Of a DNA stretch of 64,000 bases, positions 9,841-17,953 are shown in pieces (within the stretch, counting starts at the first letter, position 1; each line of letters opens with the position of its first letter). This DNA comes from an uncultured Kordia sp. (GTDB lineage: Bacteria; Bacteroidota; Bacteroidia; Flavobacteriales; Flavobacteriaceae). The notes under the pieces were generated by a model that saw only the letters and a program-made list of their open reading frames with translations, was not told where the DNA came from and did no database searches. The stretch is from positions 549,962-613,961 of the forward strand of contig NZ_CANLEA010000001.1 in the NCBI RefSeq assembly GCF_947489565.1, in the 5' to 3' direction. The position numbers and the translations under genes were made by a program.

Positions 9841-10641
9841 ATGAAAAATGCAACTCACAACAAAGATGTGAATGCTAACGGTGTACACGAAAGTCACCTT
9901 GCTAAAAAGAACGACTTAAAAGGAGAAAAAAACTCTTTATTAAGATTCTCAGTGAGCCTCATGCTGAGTTTATTTATTATTTACACACTATTTCAAGTAC
10001 AAACAACTGATGCTGCTCCAAAAGTAGCAGAAAATGTAGATCCAATTGAAGACGACATGACGTACGTGCCAGTCTTTAAAGAAGAAGTGGTTGTGGTCAA
10101 AGAATTAAAGCCTGAGCCAGAAGTTCAGACTAAACTTATCACTAATGAAGTGAAAGTGGTAGAGAACGATCACAAAGATCTTAAAGAAACGGTCTTAAAA
10201 ACAACATCAGAGCCAGTAGAAGTTACTTCGTTAGTAGATGTTAGTACTGTTGAAGTTGAAGAAACTGTTGAAGTTCCTGAAGAAATTCCTTTTGCTTTTA
10301 TTGAAGATGCGCCAATCTATCCAGGTTGTGAAAAATACAAGAGCAAAGAGAAAAGAAAAAAGTGTATGTCTGAAAAAGTAGATAAACTGATCAGACGTAA
10401 ATTTGATTCAGGTCTTGCAAATGAATTAGGATTGGACGAAGGTGTAAAAAGAATCAATGTATTATTCATTATTGATGAAAACGGAAATGTAACAGGAATT
10501 CAATCACGTGGTCCGCATCCAAAATTAGAAAGAGAAGCAAAACGTGTTATTAAATTACTTCCGAAAATGGAGCCAGGAAAACAGCGAAATAAAAATGTAA
10601 AAGTTAAATATACATTGCCTATTATGCTTAAAGTAGATTAG
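9841..10641 (+). CDS. TonB family energy-transducing protein (copy 2)
   Basis: A second TonB-like protein of 266 residues. It has a longer hydrophilic N-terminus, one membrane helix (about 35-53), a Glu/Val/Lys-rich periplasmic linker, and a C-terminal domain with IEDAPIYPGCEK, KKCMSEK and KYTLPIMLKV that closely parallels copy 1, so the pair looks like a tandem duplication. I start it at ATG 9841; the frame stays open upstream to 9772, but that stretch lies inside the terminator of copy 1 and before a leader motif shared with other genes here. There is no poly-proline run, unlike copy 1. Confidence 0.9.
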   Translation: MKNATHNKDVNANGVHESHLAKKNDLKGEKNSLLRFSVSLMLSLFIIYTLFQVQTTDAAPKVAENVDPIEDDMTYVPVFKEEVVVVKELKPEPEVQTKLITNEVKVVENDHKDLKETVLKTTSEPVEVTSLVDVSTVEVEETVEVPEEIPFAFIEDAPIYPGCEKYKSKEKRKKCMSEKVDKLIRRKFDSGLANELGLDEGVKRINVLFIIDENGNVTGIQSRGPHPKLEREAKRVIKLLPKMEPGKQRNKNVKVKYTLPIMLKVD

Positions 10642-10654
10642 TAAGAAATACATA

Positions 10655-10704
10655 GTATACTAAAAAAGGAAAACCGAGTTATTAACTCGGTTTTTTAGGT
10701 ATAC
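10655..10704 (+). terminator. Terminator after tonB copy 2
   Basis: Stem AAACCGAGTTA / TAACTCGGTTT (10671-10681 and 10683-10693) followed by T residues. An outer pairing of GTATAC (10655-10660) with GTATAC (10699-10704), plus flanking A and T runs, extends the hairpin, so it may act in both directions. Confidence 0.85.
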
Positions 10705-10746
10705 TTTCTGTGACATATCATTACATTAACATTAAAACCGATTATT

Positions 10747-10848
10747 ATGAAAAATGTCAACTTAAAGCCTTTTGTAAATGTTACCAAGACTTACAAAGGT
10801 CATTTAATCAGAAAGTATGATACAAAAGTACGAAAAAGTAATTTATAG
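10747..10848 (+). pseudogene. Short relic (33 codons) of a third TonB-like gene, or a mini-protein
   Basis: ATG at 10747, stop TAG at 10846-10848. Aligned without gaps to the N-terminus of TonB copy 2, 12 of 33 residues match: M1, K2, N3, V10, N11, H19, L20, K23, D25, K27, K30 and L33. The 22 bases ACATTAACATTAAAACCGATTA before it (10723-10744) are identical to the leader of copy 2 (9817-9838). The frame stops just where copy 2 enters its membrane helix. It is best read as a truncated duplicate; a translated 33-residue basic peptide cannot be excluded. Confidence 0.6.
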
Positions 10849-11079
10849 AGCTTTTATTAAGCTGAATTAATGACTTTTATCGGCATATATTTGCTTTTTT
10901 CTGCTAAATAGCAGGAATTTTGCATCTTCTTAAGATAAAAATAGCGAAAAAAACACCTCAAATTTTTTTGATAGTGTTAAAAATGACCTCACTTTTTAAA
11001 AATCTGACATCATAACAAGGACGAATGAATCAATTTTTTGTGAAAATATAGTATCTTTCGCATTCATAAATCCTCAAAC

Positions 11080-13191
11080 ATGCAGCGACTCAAAGCGTCT
11101 ATTTATCTACTTATATTTTTAGCATTTCAATTCGCATTAGGGCAAACTTCTAATAACGATTATGAAAAATATCCTGTATTTAAAGAATGTGAAAATGTAG
11201 ACATTGCAGATCTTGAAAATTGCTTTAATACGACACTCAGAACATTCATCAATTCCAACTTCAAAGAACCAGAAATTGTCAGCAAAGAAAAATACACTGG
11301 CGAATTGGTCGTTTTGTTTGAAGTTACGAAAGAAGGAAAATTTAAAGTACTCTATGTCGATGCAGTATACGAAGAGTTGAAAACAGAAATAAAACGTGTT
11401 TTTGGTTTATTGCCAACAGTACAACCATCTACTTATAGCGGAAAACCAGCCTATCTACAATTTACAATAAAGTTAGAAATTCCATTAGGAAGTTTAGAAG
11501 CTATCGAAAAACCCAAAACACTTGAAGAAAAAGAAAATGAACTAGAGTCAGTGGCAAAAACAGAGTTTGATACTGTAAATGACGAATTAGTTCCGTACGA
11601 AGACGAATTGTATGCGAGTAACTTAAACATCCCTTTTTCGCATGATATGTACGCGTATTTTGATCGCCAAATCAATTTGGTAGGTACAAACAGTCACACA
11701 GCTTCGAAACCGTATTTATACAATACAGTTTCTAATTATTACGACTTTAATGCACAACAGAGCAAACTTAAAAAACAAGCTTCTTCTTGGGTTGGACGTA
11801 AATTATGGAATGAACATCTAGTTACGGTAAAAGGTGAAAATTACTGGTTTGTGTTAGATCCTATTTTAGATTTACAATTAGGGAAAAATACAGGTGGTGA
11901 AGTCGATTATACGTATAACAATACCAGAGGACTTCAAGTGCAAGGAGGATTAGGAAAAGGATTCAACTTTGGAGCTACTGTTTTTGAAAGCCAAGGTCGT
12001 TTTGCAGATTATGTAAACAGATATGCAGAAAGTATTCGACCAGCAGGAGGAAATCCAGCAATTATTCCCGGTCGCGGAATTGCCAAAGAATTCAAAACAG
12101 ATGCGTATGATTATCCAGTAGCAGAAGGCTATATATCGTATTCGCCAAACAAAATGTTCAATGTGCAATTTGGACACGGCAGAAACTTTATTGGAGATGG
12201 ATATCGTTCGTTATTTGTAAGTGATGCGGTAAGTCCGTATCCATATCTAAAATTAAACACTTCTTTCTGGAAAATAAAATATACCAACACTTGGATGTGG
12301 TTGCGTGATGTGCGTCCAGAAGTAAATGAAGATGGTGCTTTCTTAACAAAATACATTGCGAATCATTTTTTAAGTTGGAATGTATCCAAAAAACTAAACT
12401 TAGGTTTCTTTGAATCTGTGATTTGGAAAAATGACAACAATCGCGGATTTGATATCAATTACGTAAATCCAATCATATTTTATCGTGCGATAGAATTTTC
12501 TACAGGATCACGTGCCGGAAATGCTATAGTAGGACTGAGTTCAAAATACAAATGGAATGATAATGTAAATTTCTATGGGCAATTTATTTTGGATGAATTT
12601 TCATTAAACGACATCAAAGCTGGCAATCAAAGTTGGAAAAATAAATTTGGATTTCAACTTGGGGCAAAATATTACAATGCATTCAAAGTAGATAATTTAC
12701 TCTTGCAATTAGAGTACAATCAAGTGCGCCCATACACGTATTCACATAATGAAGTAGCTACAAACTACGGACACAATAACCAATCGTTAGCGCATTTGTG
12801 GGGCGCAAATTTCCGCGAAGTAGTCGGAATTGCACGATACAATCGCGATCGTTGGTATGGAAGCGCAAAACTAATTTACGGACAACGAGGTTTAGATTTT
12901 GACCCAGCAATCGACAATGCGAGTTACGGAAGCAATATATTTATTGACAATGATAATCGTATTGGAGATACAGGTGTAGAATTATTACAAGGAAACAAAA
13001 CCAATGTGCTTATAGGTGATTTAAATGTTGGGTACATTGTAAACCCAAAAACCAACCTAAAAATCTTTGCAAATGTTACGTACAGAAGTTTCAATCCAGA
13101 TGCAAATACATTAGTCGATTTTAAGGAAAATACAACTTGGTTTAATTTTGGGATTCGTACCGATATTTTTAATTGGTATTTTGATTTTTAA
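11080..13191 (+). CDS. remB: TonB-C domain / Wzi-like outer-membrane barrel protein, resembles gliding protein RemB
   Basis: A 703-residue exported protein with a signal peptide (about 1-21, ALGQ). Residues about 28-140 look like a TonB C-terminal domain: YPVFKECEN, a second Cys in LENCFNTTLRTFI, GELVVLFEVTKEGKF, and a final strand YLQFTIKLEIPLG, matching the two TonB genes just upstream. Residues about 185-703 form a beta-barrel of capsule-assembly Wzi type (ISYSPNKMFNVQFGHGRNFIGDGYRSL) ending in a terminal aromatic strand (FNFGIRTDIFNWYFDF). Position after sprA-gcvH-vanZ-tonB matches my memory of remB, a Flavobacterium gliding gene. The symbol is by similarity and context, not tested. Confidence 0.75.
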   Translation: MQRLKASIYLLIFLAFQFALGQTSNNDYEKYPVFKECENVDIADLENCFNTTLRTFINSNFKEPEIVSKEKYTGELVVLFEVTKEGKFKVLYVDAVYEELKTEIKRVFGLLPTVQPSTYSGKPAYLQFTIKLEIPLGSLEAIEKPKTLEEKENELESVAKTEFDTVNDELVPYEDELYASNLNIPFSHDMYAYFDRQINLVGTNSHTASKPYLYNTVSNYYDFNAQQSKLKKQASSWVGRKLWNEHLVTVKGENYWFVLDPILDLQLGKNTGGEVDYTYNNTRGLQVQGGLGKGFNFGATVFESQGRFADYVNRYAESIRPAGGNPAIIPGRGIAKEFKTDAYDYPVAEGYISYSPNKMFNVQFGHGRNFIGDGYRSLFVSDAVSPYPYLKLNTSFWKIKYTNTWMWLRDVRPEVNEDGAFLTKYIANHFLSWNVSKKLNLGFFESVIWKNDNNRGFDINYVNPIIFYRAIEFSTGSRAGNAIVGLSSKYKWNDNVNFYGQFILDEFSLNDIKAGNQSWKNKFGFQLGAKYYNAFKVDNLLLQLEYNQVRPYTYSHNEVATNYGHNNQSLAHLWGANFREVVGIARYNRDRWYGSAKLIYGQRGLDFDPAIDNASYGSNIFIDNDNRIGDTGVELLQGNKTNVLIGDLNVGYIVNPKTNLKIFANVTYRSFNPDANTLVDFKENTTWFNFGIRTDIFNWYFDF

Positions 13192-13289
13192 CATTGCTGT
13201 TCCATTTTTTTTATTAAATTTGTTAAAGCCTCGAAAAAAATTAACCACAAGATATCTTACATTCTTGTACGCCCAAACCTATTATTAGA

Positions 13290-13493
13290 ATGATTAAGCC
13301 GTTTTTCATCTTACTCCTCATTTTGCCATTTATATATTTAGGATATAAGTCTCTTGATTTAGCAGTTTATAAGCGACAAACAGACCCTAACTATACCGTA
13401 AAAGAGTATCCAGTGTTTATATTGTGCTGTGCTTTCTTTGTAATCGCAGGCATTATCATTGCAAATTTTAAAATGTTAATTGATATTTTGTAG
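13290..13493 (+). CDS. Small two-helix membrane protein, unknown function
   Basis: A 67-residue protein with two hydrophobic helices (about 4-21 and 44-65) joined by a polar loop with YKRQTDPNYTVKEYP. I do not recognise a family. It has an ATG start, its own orientation, and overlaps the 3' end of the convergent metallo-hydrolase gene by 18 bases. The clear hydrophobic pattern and lack of internal stops support a real gene, but evidence is modest. Confidence 0.6.
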   Translation: MIKPFFILLLILPFIYLGYKSLDLAVYKRQTDPNYTVKEYPVFILCCAFFVIAGIIIANFKMLIDIL

Positions 13494-14378
13494 ACTTCTG
13501 TAAAAAGTTTTTCTCAAAACCTCACCGGAGATAAACCAATCACCATATCCTAAGTCGTCGTACTTCTTAGTAATAGCTGTGTTTTTGGTTACTTCTTCTT
13601 CAGTTTTACCTGCTTTAATTTCAGCCATTACATTTTTTTCAATACTTTCTAGCATTTCTAAATACGATTGTAATTCTGCTTTATTAGAAATATTTCTGTG
13701 TCCAGGAATAATCTTAGTGTCATCGTTAATAACAAGTAGTGCCTTTTTAATAGCCGCAATATATCCTTGTGCGCTTCCGCCAGAACTCAAATCGATATAA
13801 GGATACTTTCCTTGAAAATAAGCATCGCCGGTATGCAATACATTACTTTCTGTAAAATATACCATGGCATCGCCATCTGTATGTGCTTCGTGAACATGGA
13901 AAATAAAAATGCTTTCGTTATTAAAAAAGAAAGAAACATCTTTTGAAAAAGTGATAATAGGTAAAGCTTCTTTAGGAGACGCTTTCTTAGTTTTGTTTCG
14001 TTCTTTATTAAATTGATCCATACTCATGCGCTTTCTTACATTTTCATGCGCTACAATCACAGCTCCTTCTTTTTGCATATTTTCATTTCCGCCAGTATGA
14101 TCGCCATGCCAATGTGTGTTAATTAAGAATTCTACTGGCTGATCGGTAATCTCTTGAATTGCTTTTAAAATCTTTGGAGTCAAATGTGCAAACTGGTCAT
14201 CAATCATAAAAACACCGTCTTCTCCAACCGAAATGGCAATATTTCCACCTTGTCCAACAAGCATATATACATGGTCTGTAACTTTAGTGACTTTAATTTG
14301 AACTTCTTTCTTTTGTGCGAATCCAATAGAAACTGAACATAAAAAAATAAGCGATAAAGTAGTTTTTAAAAATTTCAT
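13476..14378 (-). CDS. Exported MBL-fold metallo-hydrolase
   Basis: A 300-residue metallo-beta-lactamase-fold enzyme with a signal peptide (about 1-21, SIGFAQ), so periplasmic or secreted. The dinuclear zinc motif HxHxDH is intact at H89, H91, D93 and H94 in NTHWHGDHTGG. Later ligands are likely the His in HVHEAHTDGD (about 160-168) and HTGDAYF, with a distal H in IPGHRNIS. This set resembles subclass B3/quinoprotein-relay-like hydrolases rather than glyoxalase II. The substrate cannot be told; beta-lactam hydrolysis is possible but not implied. Confidence 0.85.
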   Translation of the reverse strand: MKFLKTTLSLIFLCSVSIGFAQKKEVQIKVTKVTDHVYMLVGQGGNIAISVGEDGVFMIDDQFAHLTPKILKAIQEITDQPVEFLINTHWHGDHTGGNENMQKEGAVIVAHENVRKRMSMDQFNKERNKTKKASPKEALPIITFSKDVSFFFNNESIFIFHVHEAHTDGDAMVYFTESNVLHTGDAYFQGKYPYIDLSSGGSAQGYIAAIKKALLVINDDTKIIPGHRNISNKAELQSYLEMLESIEKNVMAEIKAGKTEEEVTKNTAITKKYDDLGYGDWFISGEVLRKTFYRSLQNIN

Positions 14379-14558
14379 CTGTCTGTTTTTAAGTGATTAA
14401 TTTTGTGAGATGGAATTCGCCGAGAATCGATTCATAATTCTGGTTCATTTCATACAATAGATTTGAGACAATAGTCGTTGAGAAATCTACTTCCTTTCCA
14501 AAGATAAAAATAGAAAAGTAAATACTTTGAGAAAAGGAGTAAAACTCTTTGAAAATCA

Positions 14559-14589
14559 TTGCATACAAAGGATTAGTATTCTATCTTTG
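14559..14589 (+). promoter_or_regulatory. Bacteroidota-type promoter before the heme O synthase gene
   Basis: TTG at 14559-14561, 20-base spacer, TATCTTTG at 14582-14589. It lies after the farthest in-frame ATG (14549) and 19 bases before ATG 14609, which supports 14609 as the real start. Confidence 0.75.
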
Positions 14590-14608
14590 CAGGAATTTAC
14601 CAAGGTTG

Positions 14609-15520
14609 ATGAAAACGGCATTGAATACACTTAAAAAAACATACTCATTTGCTTCAGTAATTGAAGATTTTAAACAGCTTACAAAGGTTGGATTAGCAAT
14701 CAGTGTAGTCTTCTCTTCACTAGCAGGATACTTATTGGCTGTTGGATCAGATGGTTTTAGTTTTAAAATCTTAAGTCTACTGGCTTTCGGAGGGTATTTT
14801 ATGGTTGGCGCTTCAAACGCATTTAATCAAATCATAGAAAAAGATTTGGATGCAAAAATGGATCGTACAAAAAATCGTCCCGTAGCATCAGGTCGTATGT
14901 CTGTAACAACAGCATTCATCATTGCAGCACTATTCACCATATTAGGAATCGGAATTTTATACATTATCAATCCAAGAACAGCAATGTTTGGTGCGATTTC
15001 TATTTTCTTATATACTTGTGTGTATACACCATTAAAAACAAAAACACCATTAGCGGTATTTGTTGGCGCATTTCCTGGAGCCATTCCATTCATGTTAGGT
15101 TGGGTTGCTGCAACAAATCAATTTGGTATTGAACCTGGAATTCTATTCATGATTCAATTCTTTTGGCAATTTCCACATTTTTGGGCCATCGGTTGGTTCT
15201 TATATGACGATTATAAAAAAGGTGGGTTTTTTATGCTGCCTACAGGTAAAAAGAACAAAGCAACAGCATTGCAAATCATCATGTATACAGTTTGGTTAAT
15301 TTTAATCTCAATATTTCCAGTTTCAGGACTTACGGGGGAATTAAAATTATCGATTGTAGCAGCAGTGTTGGTATTCTTAGCTGGAGTTGGATTATTATAT
15401 TATGGAATCCGATTATATAAAAACATGGACAACAAATCTGCCAAAGCTTTAATGTTGGCAAGTGTTGGGTATATTACGCTAATGCAAATAATATTTGTGG
15501 TAGATAAATTTTTACAATAA
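14609..15520 (+). CDS. cyoE: Heme O synthase (protoheme IX farnesyltransferase)
   Basis: Transfers a farnesyl group to heme b to make heme O for terminal oxidases. The 303-residue membrane protein (UbiA superfamily) has about nine helices. The first Asp-rich prenyl-diphosphate motif is NQIIEKDLDAKMDRTKNRP, with the N-D-x3-D and RTxxRP elements intact; a second acidic loop appears as YDDYKKGGF. ATG 14609 is chosen because a strong promoter lies between it and the upstream in-frame ATG. It heads a cytochrome oxidase gene set, with the next gene 3 bases away. The name ctaB is also used. Confidence 0.93.
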   Translation: MKTALNTLKKTYSFASVIEDFKQLTKVGLAISVVFSSLAGYLLAVGSDGFSFKILSLLAFGGYFMVGASNAFNQIIEKDLDAKMDRTKNRPVASGRMSVTTAFIIAALFTILGIGILYIINPRTAMFGAISIFLYTCVYTPLKTKTPLAVFVGAFPGAIPFMLGWVAATNQFGIEPGILFMIQFFWQFPHFWAIGWFLYDDYKKGGFFMLPTGKKNKATALQIIMYTVWLILISIFPVSGLTGELKLSIVAAVLVFLAGVGLLYYGIRLYKNMDNKSAKALMLASVGYITLMQIIFVVDKFLQ

Positions 15521-15523
15521 ACT

Positions 15524-16105
15524 ATGGATTTAACGCAAGGGACATTTCAAGAAAAGAAAGCGAGATCAAGGAAAATGATGTTGTGGTTTGGTATGATTAG
15601 CATGTTTATGATGTTTGCCGGATTGACAAGCGCCTATATTGTGAGTCAAGAACGTCCAGATTGGTTAAAAACACTGATATTGCCAAAAGCTTTTTTCTAT
15701 AGTACATTGGTAATCATAGCGAGTAGTATTACATTTCATTTGGCAAAAAATGCTACACAAAAAGGAAAACAACGTGATGCGGGAATGTTTTTAGTGGCTA
15801 CACTAGCGCTCGCAATTGCATTTGTAATTTTACAGTTTGTAGGGTTCAATGAAATCATTGCAAGCAAGTTTTATTTTACGGGAAGTCAAAGTACGGTAAC
15901 AACGTCTTTTATCTATATCATAACTGTAACACACTTACTGCACGTCGCTGCTGGTATTATAGTGTTGTTAGTTGTAATTTATAATCATTTTAAACAAAAG
16001 TATAAACAAGGGCAAACACTTGGTTTAGAACTAGGTGCAATGTTCTGGCATTTCCTAGATATATTGTGGGTCTTCTTGTTTTTATTTTTATATTTCTTAA
16101 GATAA
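15524..16105 (+). CDS. Heme-copper oxidase subunit III (short form)
   Basis: A 193-residue subunit III-like protein with five membrane helices (about 18-40, 50-70, 85-108, 126-150, 170-192). The C-terminal motif MFWHFLDILWVFLFLFLYFL is characteristic of subunit III (WHFLDxxW). The start is ATG 15524, three bases after cyoE. Flavobacteria commonly carry two subunit III-type genes in tandem, and a longer one follows here after 46 bases. Subunit III does not bind redox metals; in the family it stabilises the oxidase and proton uptake. Subunits I and II are not in this window. Confidence 0.88.
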   Translation: MDLTQGTFQEKKARSRKMMLWFGMISMFMMFAGLTSAYIVSQERPDWLKTLILPKAFFYSTLVIIASSITFHLAKNATQKGKQRDAGMFLVATLALAIAFVILQFVGFNEIIASKFYFTGSQSTVTTSFIYIITVTHLLHVAAGIIVLLVVIYNHFKQKYKQGQTLGLELGAMFWHFLDILWVFLFLFLYFLR

Positions 16106-16151
16106 GAAAAAAACGTAAATTTGAACAATTTTTTAAAAATGTAAACTTTTT

Positions 16152-17237
16152 ATGGAAGCTACTGTTTCAAATACAGGCACAGAAGGTAAAGTTTGGGGAG
16201 GCGGAAATAAGCCGCTCAACGCCAGCTATGGAAAAATGATGATGTGGTTCTTCATCTTGTCGGATGCATTGACATTCTCAGGATTTTTAGCCGCATACGG
16301 ATTCTCAAGATTTAAATTCATTGATTCATGGCCAATTGCCGATGAAGTATATAATCACTTTCCTGGATCACACGGAGATAATCCAATGTACTTCGTAGCA
16401 TTAATGACATTTATATTAATTGCTTCTTCGGTAACAATGGTATTGGCAGTAGATGCTGGACATCATATGAACAAGAAGAAAGTAACTTTCTATATGTTTC
16501 TTACCATTATTGGTGGAGGAATCTTCTTAGGTTCGCAAGCATGGGAGTGGACAAACTTTATCAAAGGTTCTTATGGAGCTTTAGAAACTAAAGGTGGTCA
16601 AATACTTCAATTTGTGGATACACGTATGGCAGAAGGTGATGAAAAAATGCACCGAGTTTCTGTAGAAGACTTTGCACATGCTTCACACAAAGAAAGAGTA
16701 CAACACGAAAGTAAAGATGGTCTTTGGTTTGTTTCAGAACCAGCATTGCCTAAATACTCTGTACAAGATGTAGTAACAGGATTCAATGCAAAATCACACT
16801 TAGCAGTTCGTACACAAGAATTAATGCCAAATATTGAGCGATTAAAAGCTTCTGGCGATCCAGCAGATGCAGCAAAAGCAGCAAGCTATGAAAGTAAGTA
16901 TGTAAATGCAGATCAAACAGGACAAAAAGGTGTGTTGACCAGAGCTGAATCTGAAAAAGCATTAAAAGATGCCGTAGTATATGTAAAAGGTGCAAACCTT
17001 ATCCATAATGAGTACGGAAATAGATTATTCGCAGATTTCTTCTTCTTCATTACAGGATTCCACGGATTCCACGTATTCTCAGGAGTAGTGATCAATATCA
17101 TTATTTTCTTCAATGTAATTTTAGGAACATACGACAGAAGAAAGAATAATTATGAAATGGTAGAAAAAGTTGGGCTCTATTGGCACTTTGTCGATTTAGT
17201 TTGGGTATTCGTATTTACCTTCTTCTACTTAGTTTAA
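16152..17237 (+). CDS. Cytochrome c oxidase subunit III (long form with insertion)
   Basis: A 361-residue subunit III. Helices lie at about 28-52, 78-102, 112-132, 290-318 and 338-360, with the signatures GSQAWEWTNFI, FFFITGFHGFHVFSG and YWHFVDLVWVFVFTFFYLV. Between helices 3 and 4 (about residues 140-280) is a soluble insertion of about 140 residues rich in Lys, Ala, Glu and Ser; it is absent from ordinary subunit III proteins of 190-260 residues. The frame is intact throughout, so this is not a frameshift artefact. It lies between the short subunit III and subunit IV genes in one likely operon. Confidence 0.9.
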   Translation: MEATVSNTGTEGKVWGGGNKPLNASYGKMMMWFFILSDALTFSGFLAAYGFSRFKFIDSWPIADEVYNHFPGSHGDNPMYFVALMTFILIASSVTMVLAVDAGHHMNKKKVTFYMFLTIIGGGIFLGSQAWEWTNFIKGSYGALETKGGQILQFVDTRMAEGDEKMHRVSVEDFAHASHKERVQHESKDGLWFVSEPALPKYSVQDVVTGFNAKSHLAVRTQELMPNIERLKASGDPADAAKAASYESKYVNADQTGQKGVLTRAESEKALKDAVVYVKGANLIHNEYGNRLFADFFFFITGFHGFHVFSGVVINIIIFFNVILGTYDRRKNNYEMVEKVGLYWHFVDLVWVFVFTFFYLV

Positions 17238-17270
17238 TAAAAATATATATCAAAGAAATTATCATATATC

Positions 17271-17669
17271 ATGGCACACGATCACGGACATACTGAACAT
17301 AAATTAGCCATATTTAGAGGAACTTTAAAATTCAAGTCTAACGTTCAGAAAATTTGGGGCGTTTTAATCTTCTTATCTATAGTAACAATTGTAGAAGTTG
17401 GATTAGGTATTGTAAAACCTGCATTCCTTATTGAAAACTATTTCATTGGAATGAAATATTTAAACTGGATATTCATCATCTTAACATTGGTGAAAGCGTA
17501 TTATATTGCATGGGACTTTATGCACTTACGTGATGAAAAGAGTTCATTAAGAAGAGCCGTAGTTTGGACAGGGATATTCTTAATATGCTATTTAATGTTT
17601 ATCTTATTACAAGAAGGTACTTATATTGAAGGTGTAAAAACAAATGGATACATCAAGTGGAATTTCTAA
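17271..17669 (+). CDS. Cytochrome c oxidase subunit IV family protein
   Basis: A 132-residue protein with three membrane helices (about 30-48, 63-82, 92-112), the layout of the prokaryotic subunit IV (CyoD/CtaF-like) family. The His-rich N-terminus MAHDHGHTEHK and the loop AWDFMHLRDEKSSLRR are usual for Bacteroidota members. It is the last gene before a strong terminator, closing the oxidase operon. Confidence 0.87.
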   Translation: MAHDHGHTEHKLAIFRGTLKFKSNVQKIWGVLIFLSIVTIVEVGLGIVKPAFLIENYFIGMKYLNWIFIILTLVKAYYIAWDFMHLRDEKSSLRRAVVWTGIFLICYLMFILLQEGTYIEGVKTNGYIKWNF

Positions 17670-17691
17670 AATGACACAAAACATATAAAGA

Positions 17692-17720
17692 AAAGGCAGT
17701 AAAATTTACTGCCTTTTTTT
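17692..17720 (+). terminator. Terminator of the cytochrome oxidase operon
   Basis: Stem AAAGGCAGTAAA / TTTACTGCCTTT (17692-17703 and 17705-17716) with a run of T, 22 bases after the stop. Confidence 0.9.
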
Positions 17721-17857
17721 ATGCTTGAATTTCAGAGAATCATCGCATGCATGCTAAAAAATGATTTTCCAAATCGTATCTAAAAAGAAGACCTGTTAAT
17801 TCTTGCTAAAAACTAAAAAAAACGAAAGATTATAGCGGTAAATCGCGAATCGATTTT

Positions 17858-17865
17858 TATTTTTG
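17858..17865 (+). promoter_or_regulatory. Possible -7 element for the SCO gene cluster
   Basis: TATTTTTG fits TAnnTTTG, but no -33 TTG is seen at the right distance, and the next start codon is 88 bases downstream. The 284-base gap around it holds only this and the preceding terminator. Confidence 0.35.
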
Positions 17866-17953
17866 CAGAACGAAAGTTTTAGCAGGAAATATTACTGAAA
17901 ATCAACTGTTTTGCAACTGCTATATAACTGATTACAAATGTTAATACTGAGAT

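Larger units (their letters stand above)
10642..11079. other. 438-bp gap between tonB copy 2 and the RemB-like gene
   Basis: Contains the terminator above, a repeated TonB leader with a 33-codon TonB-like relic (10723-10848), and about 230 AT-rich bases with no convincing gene. A weak promoter-like TATCTTTC lies at 11052-11059, about 20 bases before the RemB-like ATG. Confidence 0.7.

Noticed and set aside
14549..14608. Earlier ATG for the heme O synthase gene
   Set aside because: It lies upstream of the promoter at 14559-14589, so it would not be on the message.
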